Translations under genes and position numbers: made by a program
In this document: positions 7,257-14,662 of the stretch, one piece after another
How the letters are laid out: every line of letters begins with the position of its first letter
How positions within the stretch are numbered: position 1 is the first letter of the stretch
Origin: an uncultured Lachnospiraceae bacterium
GTDB lineage: Bacteria > Bacillota > Clostridia > Lachnospirales > Lachnospiraceae
Assembly (NCBI GenBank): GCA_900549995.1
Contig: URQQ01000085.1
Location: 1-17,628, forward strand
Direction of reading: 5' to 3'
Length of the DNA: 17,628 nt
Notes under the pieces: generated by a model
Database searches by the model: none
Seen by the model: the letters and a program-made list of their open reading frames with translations, nothing else
What the model was told of the DNA's origin: nothing

Positions 7257-7368
7257 AATTTGTACCGCCTTTCTTTTTCCCTTTTTGGTTTCTTTCCGTT
7301 CATGCCTGCTTTCTCTGCATTTTCGGAAGTAATGTCTTTTTTTGTGTAACTTGTTTTGCTTTATATGT

Positions 7369-7397
7369 ATATTACCATTGCGTGCACGTGAACGCAA
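7369..7397 (-). promoter_or_regulatory. Promoter of the iolG operon
   Basis: On the minus strand, TTGCGT (7392-7397) and TAATAT (7369-7374) lie 17 bases apart. Each box matches consensus at 4 of 6 positions, and the -35 is the same as that of the LacI paralogue A promoter. The operator palindrome covers the -35 and spacer. The leader to the iolG ATG at 7256 is about 105 bases, purine-rich, with no clear riboswitch fold. Confidence 0.6.
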
Positions 7398-7398
7398 T
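7377..7398. promoter_or_regulatory. Main iol operator (LacI-type 22-bp palindrome)
   Basis: The arms ATTGCGTGCAC and GTGAACGCAAT are complementary except at one position pair. The core is TGCGT-N8-ACGCA. Its placement over the -35/spacer of the iolG promoter fits steric repression. It is the best-formed of the four TGCGTGCA-containing sites in the window. Confidence 0.75.
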
Positions 7399-7448
7399 AT
7401 CTGTTTTGTACAAATTAACGAAGATTTTTTTATGAACTTTCACGAATT

Positions 7449-7529
7449 GTCAAACGAAAGACAAAAAATATGTGCAGAATACTTAAATCCATTCTGGATT
7501 CTCACGTATTCCACACATATTTTCGTGAT
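7449..7529. repeat. Palindromic terminator repeat, copy 1
   Basis: This ~80-bp element is clearly homologous to 14521-14600: the left flank starts GTCAAACGAAA, the left arm reads AATATGTGCAGAATACT, the centre has a TCC..TTC.GGA core, and the right arm reads GTATTCCACACATATTTT. The arms 7465-7482 and 7506-7523 pair at 16 of 18 positions. Confidence 0.7.
7463..7523 (-). terminator. Terminator of the ABC importer/lactonase operon
   Basis: On the minus strand an 18-base stem (two mismatches) is followed by TTTTTT (7463-7468), downstream of the lactonase-like gene. It separates the ABC operon from the iolG promoter. Confidence 0.75.
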
Positions 7530-7540
7530 TATTCCCAAGA

Positions 7541-7559
7541 GTCAGGGGAATCCCCTGAC
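7541..7559. repeat. Short GC-rich hairpin after the lactonase-like gene
   Basis: Perfect 8-base arms GTCAGGGG and CCCCTGAC flank a 3-base loop, starting 12 bases past the stop codon. There is no U-tract. On the transcript, ATTCCC from this hairpin could alternatively pair with GGGAAT just downstream. It lies in front of the main terminator and may stabilise the 3' end. Confidence 0.5.
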
Positions 7560-7571
7560 AAAACACTGTCA

Positions 7572-8387
7572 TTAATCATAATACTCTTCCGGGGCTTTCC
7601 TCAGTGTATTGAACTGTTCAATATCATGTCCAAATAGCACGGTACAATTATATTTTTCAGCATATGCCCGGATTTCCTTCGCAGATTTTTCATATCCCAA
7701 TGTATCATATACAATCCCCGGGTTCTTCACCGGCGGCCCATAATTTTCACTTGTATAAATCGCATCTGCCGCAAGAAGAATATTTCCTGAATTTTTTAAT
7801 TCAATCTTCAGAGCCAGCATTCCCCATGCATGGCCCGAGCCAAGATTCAAAACAGTAAGACCTTTCAGAAATTCCCATTCCTTCTCATCGTCCTTCACCG
7901 GCCTCCAGTTTAAATCCGCATCAATCATCGCCTTTACATCAGATGCCACATGCACATTCAGCGATTCTTTTGTCACATAATTGTGGACTGTATTTGTCAG
8001 CTCAGCATCATTTACAATAATCTGCGCATTTTTAAACATATACAGACACCCTGCGTGATCATTATGTAAGTGAGACATTACAACATAGTTCACTTCTTCA
8101 GGTGTATACCCAAGCTGCCGTAATCTGTTTGGAAGCAGCTCCTCCTCTTTTGCCAGATAAGGAGAGAGTTCTTTGATATCCTCCGGCCAGTTTTTCTTCC
8201 ATTTGGGATCACATGCAGTATCAAATAAAACCAGACCCTCCTCGTGTTCAATGAGAAACGTATGGATCGGAATCTCGATCAGCTTCGTTGTGGACACCGG
8301 ATGATTGTAAGTCATCTGACCGTATCCTGCAACCATAAGTGATTTATCAATGCATTGTACACCATTACTTAAAACATGTAGTTTCAT
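7572..8387 (-). CDS. Metallo-beta-lactamase-fold hydrolase, N-acyl-homoserine-lactonase-like
   Basis: The 271-residue protein has a complete dinuclear-zinc site of the AiiA/AttM lactonase type: H106-x-H108-x-D110-H111 (MSHLHNDHAGC), H186 (GSGHAWGM), D208 (AADAIYT) and H254 (LFGHDIE). The N-terminal half has the typical IPIHTFLIEHEEGLVLFDTACD strand pair. No signal peptide is seen, so it should be cytosolic. It is the last gene of the ABC importer operon, 36 bases after the second permease, with AAAGGAG before the ATG at 8387. The family includes quorum-quenching lactonases, but sugar-operon members may act on sugar or polyol lactones. Here a lactone or ring-opening step in inositol or inositol-derivative breakdown is an inference; acyl-homoserine lactone hydrolysis cannot be excluded. 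Confidence 0.85.
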   Translation of the reverse strand: MKLHVLSNGVQCIDKSLMVAGYGQMTYNHPVSTTKLIEIPIHTFLIEHEEGLVLFDTACDPKWKKNWPEDIKELSPYLAKEEELLPNRLRQLGYTPEEVNYVVMSHLHNDHAGCLYMFKNAQIIVNDAELTNTVHNYVTKESLNVHVASDVKAMIDADLNWRPVKDDEKEWEFLKGLTVLNLGSGHAWGMLALKIELKNSGNILLAADAIYTSENYGPPVKNPGIVYDTLGYEKSAKEIRAYAEKYNCTVLFGHDIEQFNTLRKAPEEYYD

Positions 8388-8423
8388 AAGAATCTCCTTT
8401 CTTTTCTCTGATCATTTCCTCTG

Positions 8424-9392
8424 CTAATCCCGGTTTCTATATACCAGAAGAATCATCGCGAGAATGATGACCCCCTGTAATATATCTTTCCCATACTGGG
8501 GAATATTCACCATCGCCAGAAGGCTGCTGAGTGTATACATAATAAGAACTCCAAGAATCAGTCCCCAGTAAGAACCTTTTCCTCCGGAAATACTTGTGCC
8601 GCCAAGTACTACCGCCGTAATTGTATCCATATTATACGCATCACCGGCACGTATGCTGGCACTTCCGGCATACCCAACAAGCAATAATCCCACCACACTT
8701 GACAATACTGCCGAAACAATATATACAAAATACACAACCCCAGCACTGTTTACTCCCGAATATCTTGCTGCTTCAGCATTTGTTCCATAGGCATAAATCG
8801 ACCTGCCTGTCACCATTCTTTTTAAAAGAATTACCATTACAACCGATAAAACCAGCCATATGAACAACTGTCCACTGACCACATTTCCAATTTTATCATT
8901 CACAAATCCTGCTAACATATCAGAACGATATCCCGAAGGCGCCCCGTCTGAATACAAAAGAAAAAATCCATACACAATGTTGCCTACACCTAAAGTCATT
9001 ACAAGTGACGGTATTCTCAGATAGTAAACTCCTGTGGCATTGATGACTCCAACGATGATCCCTGCCAGGATTACGATTACAATTGCTTTCCATGTATTTG
9101 CATTATTATGGCTCATAATATTGGCTGCCAAAACAGACCCCAATGTCACTGTATACCCGATAGACATATCAATTCCGCCTGTCATAACAACCAGCATCTG
9201 CCCAATAGCCGCAATGCCCAAAAAGGCGGCCTGATTCACCAACGTATTCATATGGTTTGCTGATAAAAATCCAGGCATTAGAACCTGGGACAATATAACA
9301 ATCACCAGAAACGAAATAAATGCCAGGAACAGCGGCTGATTTTGTTTCCATTTTAACTTTCTGTCTATGTCTATACTTTTTATATTATTCAT
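8424..9392 (-). CDS. Sugar ABC transporter permease (RbsC/MglC type), second
   Basis: The 322-residue multi-spanning inner-membrane protein is of the BPD_transp_2 family. Hydrophobic segments begin at about residue 22 (LFLAFISFLVIVILSQVLM). Family features include QAAFLGIAAIGQMLVVMTGGIDMSIG, PSLVMTLGVGNIVYG and the coupling-type loop VVLGGTSISGGKGSYWGLIL near residues 257-276. I place the start at the ATG at 9392, which has GAGG 7 bases upstream; the frame extends to a TTG at 9434 without support. It would pair with the other permease as a heterodimer driven by the ATPase encoded at 10434-11921. Confidence 0.88.
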   Translation of the reverse strand: MNNIKSIDIDRKLKWKQNQPLFLAFISFLVIVILSQVLMPGFLSANHMNTLVNQAAFLGIAAIGQMLVVMTGGIDMSIGYTVTLGSVLAANIMSHNNANTWKAIVIVILAGIIVGVINATGVYYLRIPSLVMTLGVGNIVYGFFLLYSDGAPSGYRSDMLAGFVNDKIGNVVSGQLFIWLVLSVVMVILLKRMVTGRSIYAYGTNAEAARYSGVNSAGVVYFVYIVSAVLSSVVGLLLVGYAGSASIRAGDAYNMDTITAVVLGGTSISGGKGSYWGLILGVLIMYTLSSLLAMVNIPQYGKDILQGVIILAMILLVYRNRD

Positions 9393-9458
9393 AAAAAGAC
9401 CTCTTTTTAAACGAATTATATTTTCTGTTGTCAAAACTTATTAAACTCCAGATTCAGC

Positions 9459-10421
9459 TTAGTTTTTCCGGCGGTTTCTAAGTGACGTAATCGTCAGCGC
9501 ACCAACGAGCATTACTCCCTGAAATACATATTGCCAAAAAGTGATGACTCCCATAAAATTCAGAATACTGTTTAACATCATAATAATAAATGTACCGGCC
9601 ACAGTTCCCAATGCACTGCCTTTTCCTCCGGTCAGCAATGTACCGCCGACAATGACTGCCGTAATGGTTCTCATTGTATATTGATCCCCCGCTGTAGGAG
9701 TTCCAGCCGTCAATAAGGTGGCCAGATAAATCCCGCCAAGTGCCGAGAAGAATCCTGACATCGTAAAAACAATCATCTTAATTTTGTCAACATTGACACC
9801 GCCTGATACAGCAGAGGAAACGCTCCCGCCTACCGCATATATTTTCATCCCCAGAGAAGTCTGTGAAAAAACATACCAGACAATAGCAGTGACCAGAATC
9901 GTCAAAGTGATGGGAACCCACATATACTTACTTCCTGATAATGTACGGCAAAACGCGACGGCTTTCACCGAAACTCCTGCTGTCGGCTGAATTGCCAGGG
10001 CTAAACCTGTCGCAATTGACATGGTCGTGAGTGTCGCAATGATAGGTTCCTGCTTTCCTTTTGTCACAATCAAACCATTTACCACTCCAAACAGTGTTCC
10101 CGAAAGAAGCGAGATCACAACCGGAACAATCCAGCCACCAGCAGACTCAGCCGCGAATTTAGCCATGATTACAGTAACCACAGAAACGATCGGCCCGACA
10201 GATAAATCAATTCCGCCGATAAATATGACAAACATTTGTCCATAAGCACAAAGCAGTAGTGGCAGAGCGGTTCCGATAATATTCATAAGATTTCTGGCAT
10301 TCCCAAAATTTTCAAGACTCAGGCAGGCTAAGATTACCATCATGAGTAAGATCACCCAGATGACATAGACTTCTCTTTGATTCTTGATCCGTTTTTTAGC
10401 CATATAACCTAATTTGTTCAT
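9459..10421 (-). CDS. Sugar ABC transporter permease (RbsC/MglC type), first
   Basis: The 320-residue BPD_transp_2 permease has a basic N terminus (MAKKRIKNQR), TM1 at about residue 18-35, ALPLLLCAYGQMFVIFIGGIDLSVG (about 52-76), TKGKQEPIIATLTTMSIATGLAL and a VGGTLLTGGKGSALGTVAG loop (about 257-275). These are the conserved landmarks of ribose/galactose/inositol-type importers. Start: ATG at 10421 preceded by AAGGGGG. The gap from the ATPase stop is 12 bases, so the two are probably translated together. Substrate is inferred from neighbours: an inositol or related polyol/sugar. Confidence 0.88.
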   Translation of the reverse strand: MNKLGYMAKKRIKNQREVYVIWVILLMMVILACLSLENFGNARNLMNIIGTALPLLLCAYGQMFVIFIGGIDLSVGPIVSVVTVIMAKFAAESAGGWIVPVVISLLSGTLFGVVNGLIVTKGKQEPIIATLTTMSIATGLALAIQPTAGVSVKAVAFCRTLSGSKYMWVPITLTILVTAIVWYVFSQTSLGMKIYAVGGSVSSAVSGGVNVDKIKMIVFTMSGFFSALGGIYLATLLTAGTPTAGDQYTMRTITAVIVGGTLLTGGKGSALGTVAGTFIIMMLNSILNFMGVITFWQYVFQGVMLVGALTITSLRNRRKN

Positions 10422-10433
10422 ATTCCATCCCCC

Positions 10434-11921
10434 TTACGAAAGCCCCACCGCATAGTGCATAATATTCTTCTCCTGAATTTCCTCTTTCTCAAGAATGCCA
10501 TTCACCTTACCATCATAGAGAACGATGACCTGATCACACATTCCTATTAATTCCATCATATCGCTGGAATACATGATAATAACCATCCCGTCATCTGCCT
10601 GTTTCCGCATCATATGATAAATATCCTGTTTTGTTTTCACATCGATTCCCCGGGTCGGCTCATTATATAATAATACTTTGGGATCAATTGCCATTACTTT
10701 ACTGATTACACATTTTTGTTGATTTCCGCCAGAAAGCCGTACAACATTTTGTAAAATACTCGGTACTGCGACTTCATAACGTTCTATACTTTCCTTAACA
10801 AACTGCTGTTCCTTTTTCAGGTCCAGAAAAATTCCCTTTAAACGTTTACTTAAACTCTCTATCGAAACATTGAACTGTACGGTTTGATTTAAAAACAACG
10901 CCTGATTCTTGCGGTCTTCCGGAACATAGCCAATCTTTTTTGCAATTGCTTTCCGCGGAGTTGAAAGTTTCAGACTCTCACCGTTAAATACAATTTCACC
11001 ACTGCTGATTTTATCGACTCCCGCAAGTGCCCTCATCAGTTCATTCTGCCCGTGCCCTTCCAATCCGGCAATCCCCAAGATATCCCCTCGTCGAATCTGA
11101 AAACTTATATTCTGAACTTTTTTCCCAACACTCAGATCTTTCGCTTCAAAAATAATTTCTTTACTGCTGATTTTATTTTTAGGTGGAAATACATTCTCCA
11201 GAGATTTACCCGTCATATACTTTACAATTTCTGCAGTATTCGTTTTCTCAATTTCGATTGTTATAATATGGTGTCCATTTTTTAAGACGGTCACTTTATC
11301 CCCTATCTCAAAAATTTCCTCCATTCTATGGGAAATAAAAATGACAGACTTGTTTTGCTTTATCATATGGTCAATGATTTTCGTCAGAATCAGAACCTCA
11401 TTTTTAGATAATACCGCGGTAGGTTCATCGAAAATAATTACTTCCGGATCACTGATCAGAACACGCATAATCTCTACTAACTGCTGTTTCGCAATCGGCA
11501 GCTCCCCTGCCATGACATATGGATCCAAGGATATTCCATACTGATCAGCCAACTCATTGTACCGTTTCAGATACCCTTTCCGGTCTAATTTCATTTTCCT
11601 TTCATCCGCATAATTAAAGAACACATTGTCAAGCACGGTCAGATAAGGAAATATCGTCAGTTCCTGGTATACCATCGCAATTCCCGCTTTTTTCGCTTCC
11701 TCCGGATTCTTAAATTCAACAGGAGCTCCATTATAAATGATCGTTCCGGAATCTCTGTTATATAAACCGGATAAAATTTTAAGCAACGTAGATTTTCCTG
11801 CCCCATTTTCACCAATTAATACATGAACTTCTCCTGGGTAAACCGAAAAAGAGACATCGCTCAGTGCCTTAGTTCCCACAAAGCTTTTACATATTTTCTC
11901 AAACTCCAGGACTGGTTTCAT
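10434..11921 (-). CDS. Sugar ABC transporter ATP-binding protein, two nucleotide-binding domains (RbsA/MglA type)
   Basis: The 495-residue protein has duplicated ABC domains. The first has Walker A GENGAGKST (37-45), Q-loop MVYQELTIFPYLT, signature-like LPIAKQQLVEI, Walker B VIIFDEPTAVLS and H-loop VIFISHR. The second has a degenerate Walker A (GLEGHGQNE), VPEDRK, signature LSGGNQQK and Walker B LLYNEPTRGID; a degenerate second site is normal in this family. Start choice: the ATG at 11921 has AAAGGG 8 bases upstream; GTGs at 11930 and 11924 are in frame but badly spaced from it. It powers the two permeases encoded just downstream. Confidence 0.92.
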   Translation of the reverse strand: MKPVLEFEKICKSFVGTKALSDVSFSVYPGEVHVLIGENGAGKSTLLKILSGLYNRDSGTIIYNGAPVEFKNPEEAKKAGIAMVYQELTIFPYLTVLDNVFFNYADERKMKLDRKGYLKRYNELADQYGISLDPYVMAGELPIAKQQLVEIMRVLISDPEVIIFDEPTAVLSKNEVLILTKIIDHMIKQNKSVIFISHRMEEIFEIGDKVTVLKNGHHIITIEIEKTNTAEIVKYMTGKSLENVFPPKNKISSKEIIFEAKDLSVGKKVQNISFQIRRGDILGIAGLEGHGQNELMRALAGVDKISSGEIVFNGESLKLSTPRKAIAKKIGYVPEDRKNQALFLNQTVQFNVSIESLSKRLKGIFLDLKKEQQFVKESIERYEVAVPSILQNVVRLSGGNQQKCVISKVMAIDPKVLLYNEPTRGIDVKTKQDIYHMMRKQADDGMVIIMYSSDMMELIGMCDQVIVLYDGKVNGILEKEEIQEKNIMHYAVGLS

Positions 11922-11972
11922 CACATTCACCCTTTCCTAACTACTGATCCCTAAATAAATGCTTCATAAATT

Positions 11973-11996
11973 CTGGCCGGCAATACTGCCAGCCAG
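11973..11996. repeat. Intercistronic hairpin after the binding-protein gene
   Basis: The arms CTGGCCGGCA (11973-11982) and TGCCAGCCAG (11987-11996) pair as a 10-bp stem, including one G-U in the minus-strand RNA, with a 4-base loop. There is no U-tract. Its place between the binding-protein and ATPase genes is typical of stabilising or attenuating hairpins that raise binding-protein levels relative to membrane components. Confidence 0.6.
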
Positions 11997-12027
11997 TTGA
12001 TTTATTTCAGGCAGTAATTCATCGTCA

Positions 12028-13083
12028 TTACTTTTCATACAGACCAAACGTCTTGACTGCAAGATCATAGTCACATGTTCCTGTCGCCCAGTAGCTGTCT
12101 GCCAGATCCGGTTCGAAATAGTCATCAATATTATCTGCGGTAATAATTGGCATATTGACATCATAATACTCATCAACTTCTTCTCCGGCAAGAACTTTTA
12201 AGCCGACTTCAAGCGCCTTTGTTCCGCAGGACGTCGGTGCTGCCGGTGCAATTGACTCAAATCCATGATTCATGTTATCTTTCCATACACGCAGGAATCC
12301 ATTCGCAGCTTCTCCCGGTGCCGGATATAAAGGCAATCCTTCTTCATTGCAGTAATCCACCAATGCCTGGGTTGTCTGCCCACACATAGAATAAACTCCG
12401 TCAATGTTTGGATATGCCGAAAGTAAGGAAGCAATTACTGTTTTAGATTTTCCATAGTCTCCGTCACCATAATCCTGTCCAAGAACTTTAATATCACTGC
12501 CCTTGACAGCATCCTGGAAACCAGCCATACGATTTTCGTCTGTGGACGTTCCTGCTGTCATACCTAAAACAATAATATCGCCTTTTCCATCCAGTGCTTC
12601 CCTCAGCCACTCACCGCCTATTTTCCCATATGTATAATCGTCATATCCAACCTGTGATGTGATATGATCTGTGGATGTAAGCTGTGCAAACGCAATGACT
12701 GGAATTCCTGCATCCATTGCCTCCGCGATGACTGAATTTAAAGATTCCTCATCGATACAGGATACTAAAATCAAATCAACTTTTTTCGAAATCAAATCCC
12801 GGATATCCTGAATCTGTTTTGTAACATCATTATCTGCATTACAATGGATAACCTGTTTGATTGTTCCGTCTTTCAAATACGGTTCCGCTGTCTGGTCAAA
12901 TTCGGCCTGCATCTGAACTCTCCAGGTGTTAACCAGTCCCCAGTCACTATACCCAATTACATATCCGTCCTTACTTCCGCCTTTCTGAGAAGAATCATCC
13001 TCTCCACCTGCCGAGCTACCGCACCCGGCCAGAAGCATTGCCATCATTAATGCAGCTAACATCGTACTCATCAACTTCTTCAT
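12028..13083 (-). CDS. Sugar ABC transporter substrate-binding lipoprotein
   Basis: The 351-residue type-1 periplasmic-binding fold belongs to the ribose/galactose/inositol-binding group (Peripla_BP_4). A lipoprotein signal peptide is clear: MKKL basic start, a hydrophobic run, and lipobox LLAGC with C21 as the lipidated residue, followed by a Ser/Gly/Asp/Lys linker to about residue 40. The mature part starts YVIGYSDWGLVNTWRVQM and includes NADNDVTKQIQDIRDLISKKVD, a DAGIPVIAF strand and YSMCGQTTQALVDYCNEEG. It is the first gene of the importer operon, with AGGAGGT before the ATG and its own consensus promoter. It likely captures an inositol-like polyol or sugar outside the membrane; the exact ligand cannot be read from the sequence. 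Confidence 0.92.
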   Translation of the reverse strand: MKKLMSTMLAALMMAMLLAGCGSSAGGEDDSSQKGGSKDGYVIGYSDWGLVNTWRVQMQAEFDQTAEPYLKDGTIKQVIHCNADNDVTKQIQDIRDLISKKVDLILVSCIDEESLNSVIAEAMDAGIPVIAFAQLTSTDHITSQVGYDDYTYGKIGGEWLREALDGKGDIIVLGMTAGTSTDENRMAGFQDAVKGSDIKVLGQDYGDGDYGKSKTVIASLLSAYPNIDGVYSMCGQTTQALVDYCNEEGLPLYPAPGEAANGFLRVWKDNMNHGFESIAPAAPTSCGTKALEVGLKVLAGEEVDEYYDVNMPIITADNIDDYFEPDLADSYWATGTCDYDLAVKTFGLYEK

Positions 13084-13136
13084 TACACTTACCTCCTTTT
13101 TTAATTTTAATTAAACTTCATTTAAACTTTAGTTAT

Positions 13137-13165
13137 ATATTAGCTTAATTTAAATACGTTGTCAA
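13137..13165 (-). promoter_or_regulatory. Promoter of the ABC importer operon
   Basis: On the minus strand, TTGACA (13160-13165, perfect) and TAATAT (13137-13142) lie 17 bases apart. The leader to the ATG at 13083 is about 45-50 bases and AT-rich, with repeats of the TTTAAACTT type at about 13111-13130; another TTTAAACTTTA lies at 13283. Confidence 0.8.
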
Positions 13166-13171
13166 CAATGT
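13156..13171. promoter_or_regulatory. Candidate operator over the importer -35
   Basis: The imperfect palindrome ACGTTGT-CA-ACAATGT (6 of 7 pairs) overlaps the -35 box of the ABC operon promoter. It has no TGCGT core, so it differs from the iol operator; the divergent LacI gene at 13476 is the natural candidate regulator. This is an inference. Confidence 0.45.
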
Positions 13172-13221
13172 TTTTGTGCATAAATAATATTTTCTGTGAC
13201 ATTTTTAATATTTTTTGTGCA
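13171..13221. repeat. Three helically phased TTTTnTGTG motifs
   Basis: TGTGCA (13175), TGTGAC (13195) and TGTGCA (13216), each preceded by four or more Ts (one interrupted by C), recur at 20 and 21 bases, i.e. about two helical turns. On the minus strand they read TGCACAAAAA-like and lie just upstream of the importer -35. They could be activator sites or curved/UP-element DNA. The whole 13084-13475 gap holds no gene, only the two divergent promoters and these elements. Confidence 0.5.
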
Positions 13222-13327
13222 ATTCTATCATTTTCCATTTGCAAACATTGACATCTTAGTTTATAATATTTTTAAATCACTTTTTAAACTTTATATTAAT
13301 TTTAGTTCCAAATAATTTTTGCCCAAC

Positions 13328-13356
13328 TTGACAGATTTGTTCTATACTATAATAAT
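13328..13356 (+). promoter_or_regulatory. Promoter of the divergent LacI gene
   Basis: TTGACA (13328-13333, perfect) and AATAAT (13351-13356, 5 of 6) are spaced 17 bases. The leader to the ATG at 13476 is about 110 bases. Confidence 0.65.
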
Positions 13357-13475
13357 AGGAATTGGTATATTTTTCCTTTGCGAAAACTGTCGCACCACTA
13401 CTGATAATTTTTTTATTATTTAAATTCATCTGGACTACTATATTTGAAATTACTATGTAAAGGAAGGTTTTTATA

Positions 13476-14486
13476 ATGTCTGTTACTGCAAAAGATATCG
13501 CCAATCTACTCAATGTATCACCTGCAACAGTTTCCCTTGCACTGAATAACCGTCCCGGCGTAAGTCAGGAAATGCGAAAACAGGTACTAGAGACCGCCCG
13601 GCAGTTAGGTTATATGCCGCCGCAAAGGCCTGCCACACCGCGTAAAAAAAACGTCGGCCTTTTGGTCTTTAAAAAATTCAGTACTTTAATTGAGGGTTCG
13701 CTCTACTGGTTTGATTTAGCCAGCAAGATATCTGAATGCCTTAATTCCAGTGACTACAATCTCATTTTATTAAGCCAAACAGCTCCCTTAACTTCTGCCC
13801 AGCAGTATTCTCAGATCTGTGAAGATTGTGTAGGAGTAATTGTGATCGCCTTTGAGGCCGACAGAAGAGATCTTGAAATTTTTGAAAAATCCAGGATTCC
13901 AACCGTTCTGATCGGGAATTACCATGACGAAATATCTCTGGATGCCGTGTGCGTTAACAATAAGCGTGCATTAACGCTGGCGTTTAAACATCTTTATGAT
14001 AACGGGCATCGAAAGATTGGTTTTATAGACAGCGCACAGCATGTCAACTCTTTCACCAACCGCTATCATTGTTTTCAGAATCTTGTTCGTAAATATCAAA
14101 TTTGCAATGATTATGATTATAATATTTCGTTAGATTATGGATCAAAATTAACAATACACAGTATGAAGGAATATCTTTTGACAAAGCCCGAGCTGCCGTC
14201 TGCCTATATTGCGGCCAATGACACACTTGCCGCAGGAACGATGCAGGCTTTGACTTCTTTTGGATATCACATTCCCGATGATATCTGTATTGTTGGTATC
14301 GATGATCAGCCAATCCCTGCTCTGTCACCGCAGTTAACTTCGATTCGCGTACCGACCGATGATTATGCACAAAGCGCTGTTTATTTGCTTATCAAGCGTA
14401 TTGAATCTTCCGTTCACACACCTGCAATCACAATTTACACAGGTGTAGAATTGGTTGCCAGAGAAAGTTCTTCAAAAAAGTTATAG
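13476..14486 (+). CDS. LacI-family transcriptional regulator, divergent from the ABC importer
   Basis: The 336-residue protein has a canonical LacI helix-turn-helix (TAKDIANLLNVSPATVSLAL, residues 4-23, then NNRPGVSQEMRKQVLETARQLGY) and a sugar-binding-protein-like C-terminal domain. The linker PPQRPATPRKKNVG is proline-rich and lacks the usual hinge-helix motif. The recognition helix (SPATVSLALNNRPG) differs from the two other LacI proteins here (SRGTVDRALNNRGR), so it should read a different operator. Start: ATG with AAAGGAAGG 8 bases upstream. The divergent arrangement with the binding-protein gene, sharing a 392-base control region, suggests it governs the ABC/lactonase operon. It ends at the bidirectional terminator at 14532-14594. 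Confidence 0.9.
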   Translation: MSVTAKDIANLLNVSPATVSLALNNRPGVSQEMRKQVLETARQLGYMPPQRPATPRKKNVGLLVFKKFSTLIEGSLYWFDLASKISECLNSSDYNLILLSQTAPLTSAQQYSQICEDCVGVIVIAFEADRRDLEIFEKSRIPTVLIGNYHDEISLDAVCVNNKRALTLAFKHLYDNGHRKIGFIDSAQHVNSFTNRYHCFQNLVRKYQICNDYDYNISLDYGSKLTIHSMKEYLLTKPELPSAYIAANDTLAAGTMQALTSFGYHIPDDICIVGIDDQPIPALSPQLTSIRVPTDDYAQSAVYLLIKRIESSVHTPAITIYTGVELVARESSSKKL

Positions 14487-14520
14487 ATCACCTGCAGGCA
14501 ATATCCATACCAATGTAAAA

Positions 14521-14600
14521 GTCAACGAAACAAAAAAATATGTGCAGAATACTGAGATCCCTTCCGGACCACTTTGTATTCTGCACATATTTTTGTAATG
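14521..14600. repeat. Palindromic terminator repeat, copy 2
   Basis: This is homologous to 7449-7529 across both arms and the outer flanks (GTCAACGAAA... on the left, CACATATTTTTGTAAT on the right), with a diverged centre that keeps a TCC.TTC.GGA core. Such extended similarity between two loci is more than two independent terminators would show. Confidence 0.7.
14532..14594. terminator. Bidirectional terminator between convergent LacI genes
   Basis: Perfect 19-base arms (14534-14552 and 14576-14594) flank a 23-base centre. T-tracts follow the stem on both strands (ATATTTTT on plus; seven Ts on minus). It lies between the stop codons of the plus-strand LacI (14486) and the minus-strand LacI (14663), so it can serve both. 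Confidence 0.85.
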
Positions 14601-14662
14601 CTTCTTATGCTTTTGATCTGCCCTCTGCTAAAACTCTGCCACTGTTTTTAGGCTTCATCCAG

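Noticed and set aside
7257..7368. Riboswitch in the iolG leader
   Set aside because: The leader is about 105 bases, purine-rich and lacks clear stems or a terminator; regulation by the operator is enough to explain it.
6252..7397. Longer iolG start 47 codons upstream
   Set aside because: The extension begins at a TTG inside the operator palindrome, runs through the -10 box and leader, and lacks family similarity; the ATG at 7256 has AGGCGG and begins exactly at the Rossmann motif.
9400..9440. Promoter TTGACA + TATAAT before the second permease
   Set aside because: The two boxes are only 8 bases apart. A 17-base spacing gives TTTAAA, too weak to call within an operon.
13277..13513. Minus-strand small ORF of 78 codons between the divergent genes
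   Set aside because: It overlaps the LacI start and promoter, has no clear ribosome binding site and an AT-driven composition (Asn/Lys/Ile/Tyr-rich).
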